A DNA stretch of 64,000 nucleotides from UBA7332 sp051652645 (GTDB taxonomy: Bacteria; Bacteroidota; Bacteroidia; Bacteroidales; UBA7332). Below, piece by piece: positions 43,722-51,671 of this stretch. A program made the position numbers and the translations under genes. The notes under the pieces are model-generated. The model searched no databases and was not told where the DNA came from. It saw only the letters and a list, made by a program, of their open reading frames with translations. The stretch lies in the NCBI GenBank assembly GCA_051652645.1, contig JBOFUP010000024.1, forward strand, positions 30,629 to 94,628. Reading direction: 5' to 3'. Numbering within the stretch: position 1 is the stretch's first letter; each line of letters begins with the position of its first letter.

Positions 43722-44188
43722 AAAAGATAACATTTATTGTATTTGTAGTTTATTCTTGCTTATTCTCATCTTCTGCGTTTGCTCAAGATAAGGATCTACG
43801 CAATGCTGACAAAGAAAGATTTAAACACGAAAAGATGGCCTACCTAATTAAAGAAGTTGGCTTAACGACAGAGGAGTCGGGATTATTCTTCCCAATATAC
43901 AACGAGATGCAAGATAAAATCTTCAATCTACAACGAGATGTAAGGGAAAGAACTAAAGATTTCAGGAAAAATCAAGATAAGATAACTGACAAAGAGTATC
44001 TTGACGCTGTAGATAAACTTATAATGATTGAGTGTAATCAAGCAGAACTTGAGTCAAAATATTACAAACAATTCGGAAAGATATTGTCTCCTAAAAAGCT
44101 CTACAAATTAAAGATAGCTGAAAGAATGTACCCACTACACCTTTTTAGAAGACATAATAGCCCTATACCACACCCTCCTATAAGATGA
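43718..44188 (+). CDS. Spy/CpxP-like periplasmic protein
   Basis: A 156-residue exported protein (signal ends SSAFAQD). The mature part is charged and almost all helical: KERFKHEKMAYLIKEVGLTTEE, then FFPIYNEMQDKIFNLQRDV. This layout resembles the Spy/CpxP or zinc-resistance-like helical family that bind unfolded proteins in the periplasm. The LTxxE step that opens the helical pair in that family is present as LTTEE. It overlaps the anti-sigma gene and the following protease gene by four bases each, so translation is coupled. Confidence 0.72.
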   Translation: MKKITFIVFVVYSCLFSSSAFAQDKDLRNADKERFKHEKMAYLIKEVGLTTEESGLFFPIYNEMQDKIFNLQRDVRERTKDFRKNQDKITDKEYLDAVDKLIMIECNQAELESKYYKQFGKILSPKKLYKLKIAERMYPLHLFRRHNSPIPHPPIR

Positions 44189-45774
44189 ACATATACAAAA
44201 CTATAATTTGCTCTCTTCTTCTGCTCTTGTCTATTGAGTCAAATGGACAGCAAGCTTCTGCAGCTGCCAGAAAGCTGTCAATGGCAGAGTATGCTATTAC
44301 CAATTTCTATGTTGACCAAGTTAACGAAGAAAAGTTAGTTGAGGATGCCATTATTGCAATGCTAGAAAAACTAGACCCTCACTCTAGCTACTCAAATGCA
44401 CAAGAGACAAAAGAGCTGAACGAACCGCTAGCTGGAAACTTCGAAGGCATAGGAATACAATTCCAGATGCTCAACGACACCTTATTCATAGTTCAAACTA
44501 TAGCTGGTGGACCTTCCGAAAAGGTTGGTGTACAGTCTGGGGATAAGATAGTAACAGTCAATGACACCACTATTGCTGGGGTCAAGATGAAACAGACTGA
44601 TATTATGAAGAGACTAAGAGGTAAGAAAGGCTCGATTGTAAACATTGGAATTCAAAGAAGAAATAACAGCGAAATCCTCAACTTCAAGATTACTAGGGAT
44701 AAAATACCTATTCATAGTATAGACACATACTATAAAGTTGATAGCAACATAGGCTATATAAAGATAAATAGATTTGGGGCTACAACCCACCAAGAATTCG
44801 TAGATGCACTAAAAGAACTCAAGAAAAGCAAGATTAAAAGCTTGATAGTAGACCTTCAAGGCAATGGAGGGGGATATCTAAAGGCTGCCGTCGATATTGC
44901 TGATGAGTTCCTACCTAAGGACAAACTGATAGTATACACCGATGGCTTAAAAGCCAAACGTGAAGAAGCAATATCTAACCAAAGTGGCAACTTCATAGAA
45001 GGTAAGCTTGTAATACTTGTCGACGAAAGCTCAGCTTCTGCAAGTGAAATTGTAAGTGGTGCAATACAAGATTGGGATAGAGGTTTGATTATTGGCCGTA
45101 GAACCTTTGGCAAGGGACTTGTTCAACGACCAATCCCATTAATAGATGGTTCAATGATTAGACTCACTGTTGCAAGGTACTATACACCCTCTGGTCGATC
45201 TATTCAAAGACCATATGAATCGGGAAATAGTGAAAAGTATCACGAAGAGCTTCTTAACAGATACAAAGCCGGCGAACTTATGCATGCAGACAGCATCAAC
45301 TTTCCTGACTCACTAAAGACTAAAACTCTAGTTAGCAGTAGAACAGTATATGGTGGCGGTGGTATTATGCCAGATATCTTTATCCCTATTGACACAACAC
45401 GATTCACTAACTATCATAGAGATATTATTAGAAAGGGCGTGATGAACAAGACGATACTAAGTTTTGTGGACCAAAATAGAGAGGAGCTTAAGAAGGAGTA
45501 CAAGAGTAAAGATGAGTTTATCTCAAAATACAAGGTAACTCAAGATCTAAACTCTCTATTAATCTCAAATGCAAACTCCGATAGTATAACCTTCAATGAC
45601 CAAGAGTATTCAATCTCTAAACCTCTGATTGAGTTACAACTTAAAGCGCTTGTTGGTAGAGATCTATTCGATACTGGTACATACTACCAGATTATGAATA
45701 TTGAGAACCACTCACTAACAAAAGCAATTGAGCTTCTAAATAACGACTCTCAATACAAAAAGATACTTCAATAG
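44185..45774 (+). CDS. CtpA-type carboxy-terminal processing protease (S41A) with PDZ domain
   Basis: A 529-residue exported protease (signal ends SNGQQ). A helical N-terminal part is followed by a PDZ domain at about 85-170 (GGPSEKVGVQSGDKIVTVND) and the S41 catalytic domain. SIKSLIVDLQGNGGGYL is the fold core, the nucleophile serine lies in DESSASASEIVSG near residue 283, and the general-base lysine is in GRRTFGKGLVQ near 310. It processes or degrades proteins in the periplasm from their C-termini. It ends a sigma, anti-sigma and Spy-like series with four-base overlaps. Its stop lies inside the 3' end of the convergent PAP2 gene. Confidence 0.93.
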   Translation: MNIYKTIICSLLLLLSIESNGQQASAAARKLSMAEYAITNFYVDQVNEEKLVEDAIIAMLEKLDPHSSYSNAQETKELNEPLAGNFEGIGIQFQMLNDTLFIVQTIAGGPSEKVGVQSGDKIVTVNDTTIAGVKMKQTDIMKRLRGKKGSIVNIGIQRRNNSEILNFKITRDKIPIHSIDTYYKVDSNIGYIKINRFGATTHQEFVDALKELKKSKIKSLIVDLQGNGGGYLKAAVDIADEFLPKDKLIVYTDGLKAKREEAISNQSGNFIEGKLVILVDESSASASEIVSGAIQDWDRGLIIGRRTFGKGLVQRPIPLIDGSMIRLTVARYYTPSGRSIQRPYESGNSEKYHEELLNRYKAGELMHADSINFPDSLKTKTLVSSRTVYGGGGIMPDIFIPIDTTRFTNYHRDIIRKGVMNKTILSFVDQNREELKKEYKSKDEFISKYKVTQDLNSLLISNANSDSITFNDQEYSISKPLIELQLKALVGRDLFDTGTYYQIMNIENHSLTKAIELLNNDSQYKKILQ

Positions 45775-46412
45775 ACTCCATAACTAATGAGAGCTCCACT
45801 ATGGTGTGGGGCTCTCTTATTTTTTCGCCCATCAATCCACTTCTGGCCATAGTGAGTCAAAAGGGCACTACCTGCTCCAACAAGAAGTCCGGCAGCCACA
45901 TCCGAAGGATAATGCACACCAAGATACATACGAGAATATCCAACCGAGAGAGCCCACAATGTAGCTGGAGTAATAATATACCATTTCGGATACTCCAAAC
46001 ACAAAGACATTGCAGTGACTGCAGCCATTGATGTATGTCCTGATGGAAAAGAAGGCGAATCTGAATGAGAGCGTGCTACTATATATCCAGGATATCTATC
46101 ATATGGTCTTTCTCTGTTGATGGAGTACTTCATCACCTGCGTAACTCCCACCATTAAAGCCATAGATATAGTCGATCTTAATCCAGCATCAAGCGTTGCT
46201 CTATCTCCAGCAATAAATCCATAAGCTAACTGACCAATAGGAAGAACAAGGGGCACCACATCAGCAGAAGCTGATGCTGTTTTACTAAAGCCATTAAGAA
46301 AGCGACTCTCTCTACTATTTATTGAGTGAAGTATACGGGCATCAACCGTTTGAGCATCTACACATAATGAACAAATAATAAATATAGCTATAACAGTTAT
46401 GCCTCTCATCAT
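45768..46412 (-). CDS. PAP2 family phosphatase
   Basis: A 214-residue membrane protein with an N-terminal signal or anchor (to about residue 20) and a PAP2 core. All three phosphatase motifs are intact: KYSINRERP (KX6RP) near residues 115-123, SFPSGH near 143-148 and SRMYLGVHYPSD (SRX5H) near 185-196. It probably removes phosphate from a lipid such as undecaprenyl pyrophosphate or phosphatidic acid; which is unknown. Its 3' end overlaps the convergent protease gene by seven bases and contains that gene's terminator hairpin. It lies 7 bases after the gene upstream. Confidence 0.92.
   Translation of the reverse strand: MMRGITVIAIFIICSLCVDAQTVDARILHSINSRESRFLNGFSKTASASADVVPLVLPIGQLAYGFIAGDRATLDAGLRSTISMALMVGVTQVMKYSINRERPYDRYPGYIVARSHSDSPSFPSGHTSMAAVTAMSLCLEYPKWYIITPATLWALSVGYSRMYLGVHYPSDVAAGLLVGAGSALLTHYGQKWIDGRKNKRAPHHSGALISYGVY
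45789..45826 (+). terminator. Terminator of the protease gene, inside the PAP2 coding region
   Basis: A hairpin with arms GAGAGC / GCTCTC and further pairs inside is followed by TTATTTTTT. It starts 15 bases after the protease stop and lies within the last 20 codons of the PAP2 gene on the other strand. Confidence 0.75.
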
Positions 46413-46419
46413 ATTAACT

Positions 46420-47487
46420 TTAGAAATTATATAGCATATTTTCGCGAATAGAGTTAAGCTCCGAATCTGTTAGCAATAAAACCTCTTTCAAATAGGTTTC
46501 TACTGACCCGAAATTACTATTCACGATCTTAAACATTAGATTAATTGTTGAAGCTTTTGCAGACAATAGATATGTCAAAGCCTCTTGCCCTCCTTGATTC
46601 AGCATAGGAGTATACAAAGAATAGCTATCAACAGATCTATATCTATTATTTAGCATATAAGCCTCGATAATACTCTCTTTAGGCACTCCGAGGTAGCTCA
46701 TCAAAAGAGCAATAACAAACTCACTCTTCTCCTTCAAAGAGGTCGAACAGATCATTATCGGATAATTATCCCTATCGGCAAAGATCTTCACAGCCTTTGA
46801 CAGCTGAGCAGACTCATTCACGATAAGATTATAAATAGTACTATTAACAAAATCAATAGCATCATCCACAACTGCTTGATTACTCTCCATTCTTCTCACC
46901 ATATGATCAAAGCCAATGTTCTCAGTCCTGAAGAATACATATTTCTTGAATGGGAGCTTCTCAGAATACTTATCACTCTTGCACCCTTCATCAAGATTCA
47001 CCAAAGTTTTCAAGCTCAACATATTCATCCGCTCTATGCCTAGACTCTCCACTTCCTTAATATCAGAGGTAGTATACACCATCCCCCACTTTACCTGCTC
47101 TCCATTAAGGGTTCTATAACCACCTATATCTCTAGATCTCTTTACACCAGGGAAATACTGAAACCTAGTGGAAACAACATCAACAAAGCCATCCCTAAAC
47201 TCAAAGCAAAAATAAGAGCGTGATTTTCTATCATTCTGGACTACTAGTCTTCCATCTTTAATAGATAACTTATAGGTAGGAGTTCTAAGACTTGACCTAT
47301 CGAAGGATGGATTGAAAAATCTAAAGACATTGATTTCCTCATCACCATCTCCCCCTATAGACTCCCATCTTATCACATAGTTATTTACACTATTAATTTC
47401 ACAATCCATCAGAAAGTCTCCCCGATGAGTTGCGCAACCTATTAGTAAGATGAAAGATATAAATATAGTTGTGTATAAATATTTCAT
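46420..47487 (-). CDS. Lipoprotein with a degenerate tyrosine-phosphatase domain
   Basis: The start is taken at the ATG at 47487-47485 (MKYLYTTIFISF), 44 codons inside the longest frame, because it opens a lipoprotein signal ending LLIGC (Cys18); the product has 355 residues. Residues about 110-200 match the start of the Y_phosphatase3 family: RSRDIGGYRTLNGEQVKWG, then TLVNLDE. The P-loop, normally HCTAGKDRTG, reads MICSTSLKEKSE: the Cys remains but the Arg is Glu and the His is missing, so catalysis is unlikely. The C-terminal SYLGVPKESIIEAYMLNN still follows the family. A binding or regulatory role is inference. PAP2 follows by 7 bases. Confidence 0.75.
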   Translation of the reverse strand: MKYLYTTIFISFILLIGCATHRGDFLMDCEINSVNNYVIRWESIGGDGDEEINVFRFFNPSFDRSSLRTPTYKLSIKDGRLVVQNDRKSRSYFCFEFRDGFVDVVSTRFQYFPGVKRSRDIGGYRTLNGEQVKWGMVYTTSDIKEVESLGIERMNMLSLKTLVNLDEGCKSDKYSEKLPFKKYVFFRTENIGFDHMVRRMESNQAVVDDAIDFVNSTIYNLIVNESAQLSKAVKIFADRDNYPIMICSTSLKEKSEFVIALLMSYLGVPKESIIEAYMLNNRYRSVDSYSLYTPMLNQGGQEALTYLLSAKASTINLMFKIVNSNFGSVETYLKEVLLLTDSELNSIRENMLYNF

Positions 47488-47542
47488 AGGCAAATCCTTT
47501 AATATACAAAGAAACATATTATTTATTCCAGCGAAGATTCCA

Positions 47543-47575
47543 TTTGATTTATTTAACTCAAAATCACTACCTTTG
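47543..47575 (+). promoter_or_regulatory. Promoter of rarA
   Basis: TTTG (47543-47546), 21 bases, TACCTTTG (47568-47575): a full match to the Bacteroidota promoter, 31 bases before the rarA start. Confidence 0.75.
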
Positions 47576-47606
47576 TACCAAAATAGAACTTTAATAGAGC
47601 TCAACA

Positions 47607-48890
47607 ATGGCAAAACCATTAGCAGAAAGAATGAGACCCACGAATCTAGATGATTATATAGGACAAAAACACCTAATTGGAGAGAATGCCATACTCAGAA
47701 AGATGATACTCTCTGGGCATATACCCTCTATGATTCTTTGGGGACCTCCAGGAGTTGGCAAAACAACTCTAGCGCAAATAATATCCCGACATATAGAAGT
47801 CCCATTCTACACCCTTAGTGCTATTAATTCTGGAGTAAAGGATGTACGCGAAGTTATAGAGAAGGCACAAAGCAATAGGTTCTTTCAAACACGAAGTCCG
47901 ATACTATTCATAGATGAGATACACCGATTCAGCAAGTCTCAACAAGACAGCCTACTCGGAGCTGTAGAAAACGGAACAATAACACTCATTGGAGCAACTA
48001 CAGAGAATCCATCATTCGAAGTCATAAGACCTCTGCTATCTAGATGTCAAGTATACGTATTGAGATCTCTCGATAAGAGCGACCTCTCTGAGCTATTGCA
48101 CAAAACCATCACCACTGACTCCGAACTAAGAGGTCGAAAAATTAGCGTAAAAGAGGATGATGCTCTATTGAGATTCTCCGGAGGAGATGCACGGAAACTA
48201 CTAAATATTCTTGATCTTGTAACCTCGGGTGAGGAAAACTCCATAGAAATAACAAATAGGCTAGTCACTGAACGCCTTCAAGAAAACCCTGCTGCATACG
48301 ACAAAGGTGGTGAGATGCACTACGACATCATCTCAGCCTTCATCAAATCCATCCGAGGATCTGATCCAGATGCCGCTGTTTACTGGCTTGCTCGCATGGT
48401 AGAAGGAGGAGAGGATCCTAAATTCATAGCAAGAAGACTTGTAATATCAGCATCTGAGGACATCGGGCTTGCAAATCCTAATGCGCTACTACTAGCAAAT
48501 AGTTGTTTTGACACCATACAAAAAATTGGATGGCCAGAAGCTAGAATTGTTCTATCGCAAACTACAATCTATCTTGCCTCAAGTCCAAAAAGCAACTCAG
48601 CATATTTGGCTATAGACAATGCAATCGAAATGGTACGTCAAACTGGAAATCTCCCCGTACCACTTCACCTTCGTAATGCTCCAACAAAACTTATGAAGGA
48701 ACTAAATTATGGCACTAACTACAAGTACTCCCACGATTACCCAAATAACTTTGTTAATCAAGAGTTTATGCCAGCGGAGATGAAAGGCAGATCAATATGG
48801 GAACCACAGAACAATCCGGCTGAGTCAAAACTTGATGATCATCTCCACAATCTTTGGCAAAGCAGGTTTGGTAAGAGTAGAACTAAGTGA
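47607..48890 (+). CDS. rarA: Replication-associated recombination protein A (RarA/MgsA)
   Basis: A 427-residue clamp-loader-like AAA+ ATPase acting at stalled replication forks. Walker A GPPGVGKTT is at residues 46-54, Walker B ILFIDEIHRF near 98-107, and sensor 1 is in LIGATTENPSFE near 126-137. The C-terminal tetramerisation part includes the family-typical DPDAAVYWLARMVEGGEDP and ISASEDIGLANP. Its length is normal. It is transcribed alone from the promoter at 47543-47575; the gene before it is divergent. Confidence 0.97.
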   Translation: MAKPLAERMRPTNLDDYIGQKHLIGENAILRKMILSGHIPSMILWGPPGVGKTTLAQIISRHIEVPFYTLSAINSGVKDVREVIEKAQSNRFFQTRSPILFIDEIHRFSKSQQDSLLGAVENGTITLIGATTENPSFEVIRPLLSRCQVYVLRSLDKSDLSELLHKTITTDSELRGRKISVKEDDALLRFSGGDARKLLNILDLVTSGEENSIEITNRLVTERLQENPAAYDKGGEMHYDIISAFIKSIRGSDPDAAVYWLARMVEGGEDPKFIARRLVISASEDIGLANPNALLLANSCFDTIQKIGWPEARIVLSQTTIYLASSPKSNSAYLAIDNAIEMVRQTGNLPVPLHLRNAPTKLMKELNYGTNYKYSHDYPNNFVNQEFMPAEMKGRSIWEPQNNPAESKLDDHLHNLWQSRFGKSRTK

Positions 48891-49011
48891 TTCAATCCAA
48901 AGTAGTGTATATTATTATGTGAAGATCTATAACAATCATAGCCTAACACAAGGAAATCTAACACAATCAATAACAAGAAGATACAATCTATCACTTTACA
49001 ACTACAGAAAC

Positions 49012-49099
49012 ACGTACGTATTTGAGTAAAAATACGTACGTACTTTGGAGTGAATACGTACGTATTCTACAACAAATACGTACGCACTTTGAGAGTTAT
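49012..49099. repeat. Array of four ACGTACGT palindromes at exact 22-bp period
   Basis: Units begin at 49012, 49034, 49056 and 49078, each opening with ACGTACGTA (last copy ACGTACGCA) and usually preceded by AAT. The remaining 13 bases are partly conserved (CTTTGGAGTGAAT-like in units 1, 2 and 4). The 8-bp core is a perfect palindrome, and in units 2 and 3 it extends to TACGTACGTA. Twenty-two bases is close to two helical turns, so all cores face the same side of DNA. The array lies between convergent genes, with no T-run and no coding frame. It looks like a phased protein-binding array; the protein is unknown. Confidence 0.85.
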
Positions 49100-49154
49100 C
49101 TACTTGCTACTAGATAGTACTATATAGCACGTGTATGAGTCTGAAAATGCAATA

Positions 49155-50405
49155 TCAGAGAATGGATTCATAAAGCTCCATATATCTTTTAGCAACTGTA
49201 GACTCACCATACTCCGTTACAGCCTTGTTGCGCGACTCATCCGAGAAGTTTGTATAATTATCAGTATCTAGAGTAATGACTATCCCTCTAGCCAAATCTT
49301 CGGATGAACAGTAATCAGCCACATACCCACTCCTCATATGGCTTATCATTTCGGGAATACCACCTATTCTGAACCCCACACAAGGAGTTCCACAAGAGAT
49401 AGCCTCCATTATTGTATTTGGTAGATTCTCTTCAAGCGATGGCGTAACAAAGAGGTCTACAGCATTATAAAGAGCTACTATGTCACTTTCTGAGGATAAA
49501 TAACCCATAGAATGTATATTAAAAGGGAGTAAAGATCGCAGCTCTTGCTTAACTTGACCAAATACAACCAGCTCAATATCATTTCGCTTTTTAGCAATAA
49601 TCTTCAAGGCTTCTATAAGATAGGATATACCTTTACGAGGATCTGTAAGGTTTAGTGCCCCGAAGAGTATTAGGCGTTTATCCAATGGCAACCCCAAACG
49701 AGCCCTATCCTCATTGCTATCGCTTGGATAGAACTTATTTGTATCAATAGGATTTGGGATAGAGCATACCTGGCACCCTTTAGTTAGTGCACTTTTCTTA
49801 GCTAGTCCTTCGAGCCATTCACTACAAGCGACAAAGTGGATATTTGATCCCGAGTAGAGCTTTTGCTTCTTATTGAAGATATAATAAGAGATATCTCGTC
49901 CTATACCCAAAAGTTGGGGACACTTGTCACAGTGAGTTTGATTAAGCTTGCAACTTCTAGCATGGTGACAAATCGCTGTTATTGGCCACATATCATGTAG
50001 AGTCCATACGATAGGCTTACCAAGGGCTATAAGCTCCCCAATTTCCCTCAAGGACAACATACCCTGATTTATCCAGTGAAGATGAATTATATCAGCCTGA
50101 AGGATAGCTGGATGGTTGTGGATTGAGATGCCACTATTAGCAAGTGACACCGAAAAGAGTTTATCTTTTCGAAAGCCATTGTTCAAAAAAATGACTGCTC
50201 TCTCGTAGAGGAAAGTGAATTTGTTGCGAAATCTATCCCACGAGCTATTAGTCAGGCTGTGAACATTATGATTCACCCCAGACTTGTCTCTTACTATCAT
50301 CGAAGCATCCACACCCTCATTGCGCAATGCACCAAATAGGCGGCGTGATGCGATGGCAGCACCACCGACACTCTCTGAACTATTTATTATTACTATCTTT
50401 TTCAT
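49155..50405 (-). CDS. Group 1/family 4 glycosyltransferase
   Basis: A 416-residue GT-B enzyme. The N-terminal domain has VGGAAIASRRLFGALRNEG, typical of the family, and HWINQGMLSLREIG. The C-terminal donor domain has LFGALNLTDPRKGISYLIEAL near residues 240-260 and the nucleotide-sugar signature TPSLEENLPNTIMEAISCGTP near 322-342. A cysteine-rich stretch ICHHARSCKLNQTHCDKCP around residue 145, common in this subgroup, may bind zinc. It acts in surface polysaccharide or LPS assembly; donor and acceptor are unknown. No other glycan gene is adjacent. Confidence 0.92.
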   Translation of the reverse strand: MKKIVIINSSESVGGAAIASRRLFGALRNEGVDASMIVRDKSGVNHNVHSLTNSSWDRFRNKFTFLYERAVIFLNNGFRKDKLFSVSLANSGISIHNHPAILQADIIHLHWINQGMLSLREIGELIALGKPIVWTLHDMWPITAICHHARSCKLNQTHCDKCPQLLGIGRDISYYIFNKKQKLYSGSNIHFVACSEWLEGLAKKSALTKGCQVCSIPNPIDTNKFYPSDSNEDRARLGLPLDKRLILFGALNLTDPRKGISYLIEALKIIAKKRNDIELVVFGQVKQELRSLLPFNIHSMGYLSSESDIVALYNAVDLFVTPSLEENLPNTIMEAISCGTPCVGFRIGGIPEMISHMRSGYVADYCSSEDLARGIVITLDTDNYTNFSDESRNKAVTEYGESTVAKRYMELYESIL

Positions 50406-50489
50406 ATAATCTCCCTCAAGTATATAAATTGAGCTATAGTTTAATCTAAACTCTTACCATATAAAAGTATAGTCAACTGAGACAAAAAT

Positions 50490-50523
50490 AGGGTTATTTG
50501 CTTAAAAAATAGCAAATAACCCT
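50490..50523 (-). terminator. Terminator of prfB
   Basis: A perfect 12-bp stem (AGGGTTATTTGC / GCAAATAACCCT) with a 10-base loop lies 27 bases past the prfB stop on the minus strand, followed by ATTTTTG. Confidence 0.82.
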
Positions 50524-50549
50524 TATATATAATCAGTAATAATTGACTA

Positions 50550-51642
50550 TTACATATCCTCCCCAGCAAATTCCATCAGGTAGGCCTTGATAAAATTATC
50601 AATGTCACCATCCATCACGGCACCCACATTGGAAGTCTGATAGTCTGTTCTGTGGTCCTTAACCCTACGGTCATCAAACACATAAGATCTGATCTGTGAA
50701 CCCCACTCTATCTTTTTCTTGCCAGCTTCGACCTTCTGCTGTGAAGCTCTACGCTTCTCTAGCTCCAATTCATAAAGCTGTGATTTCAAAAGTCGAAGAG
50801 CATTCTCCTTGTTTCCAAGCTGCGAGCGGCTCTCTGTGTTCTCTATCGTTATACCAGTTGGAGCGTGTCGAAGTCGAACACCAGTTTCGACCTTGTTAAC
50901 GTTCTGCCCACCGGCACCACCCGAACGGAATGTATCCCAAGAGATATCACCTGGATTGATCTCAATCTCTATAGTATCATCAACCAAAGGAACGACAAAC
51001 ACAGAAGAGAAAGAAGTCATACGCTTACCTTGAGCATTGTATGGAGATACACGTACTAAACGGTGAACACCATTCTCACTCTTTAGGTAACCATAAGCAT
51101 AGTCACCCTCAATCTGAAGAGTAACAGTTTTTATACCAGCTTCATCCCCCTCTTGAAGGTTAGAGATAACAACTTTATAGCCTTGTCTCTCTGCATATCT
51201 TATATAGAGTCTCATCAACATCGAAGCCCAGTCCTGACTCTCAGTACCTCCGGCTCCAGCATTGATCTTAAGTACAGCCCCAAGATGGTCTTCCTCAAGA
51301 CGAAGCATATTCTTCATCTCAAGAGCTTCCACTTTCTCTATTGCTTGAGCATAAATAGCATCAAGATCATCCTCTGTCACTAGCTCCTCCTTAAGAAAGT
51401 CAAACGATAGCTTGAGCTCTTCGATAGCAGAGTCAACTTCATTGTATCCGTTGATCCACCCTTTGAGCTCTTTTACTTTAGCCATTTGGATTTGAGCCTC
51501 CTTTGCGTTTTCCCAGAACTCTGGCGCATGAGTTCTCAACTCCTCTTCTTCTAATTGAATTTTCTTGCCATCGATGTCAAAGGTACCCCCTCAGCGCGAG
51601 CCCGCGCTCCACTACGGCTTGTAGTTGGTCTGTCGTAATCAT
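50550..51642 (-). CDS. prfB: Peptide chain release factor 2, with programmed +1 frameshift
   Basis: RF2 recognises UGA and UAA stop codons. The main frame lacks a proper N-terminus; upstream, an ATG at 51642-51640 opens a 21-codon frame (MITTDQLQAVVERG...) that ends in CTT TGA C. Slipping +1 at CTT joins it to the main frame at GAC (51578), giving 363 residues, the usual RF2 length. The SD-like AGGGGG sits three bases before CTT, exactly as in E. coli. The catalytic GGQ lies in SGGAGGQNVNKVETG. The stop-recognition tripeptide reads SPY rather than SPF. The in-frame UGA makes synthesis self-regulated by RF2 level. Confidence 0.96.
51576..51591 (-). promoter_or_regulatory. RF2 programmed frameshift site
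   Basis: AGGGGGTACCTTTGAC on the minus strand: internal Shine-Dalgarno-like AGGGGG, slip codon CTT, in-frame stop TGA, then C, the poor termination context. It is identical in layout to the known prfB sites. Confidence 0.96.
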
Positions 51643-51671
51643 TATTATTTGTATATGTTTGTTTTACAATA

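Noticed and set aside
49012..49099. CRISPR array
   Set aside because: The conserved part is only 9 bases with 13-base partly similar spacers; far too short, and no cas genes are near.
50550..51642. prfB as a frameshifted pseudogene
   Set aside because: The shift site matches the programmed RF2 signal exactly, so the apparent break is functional.
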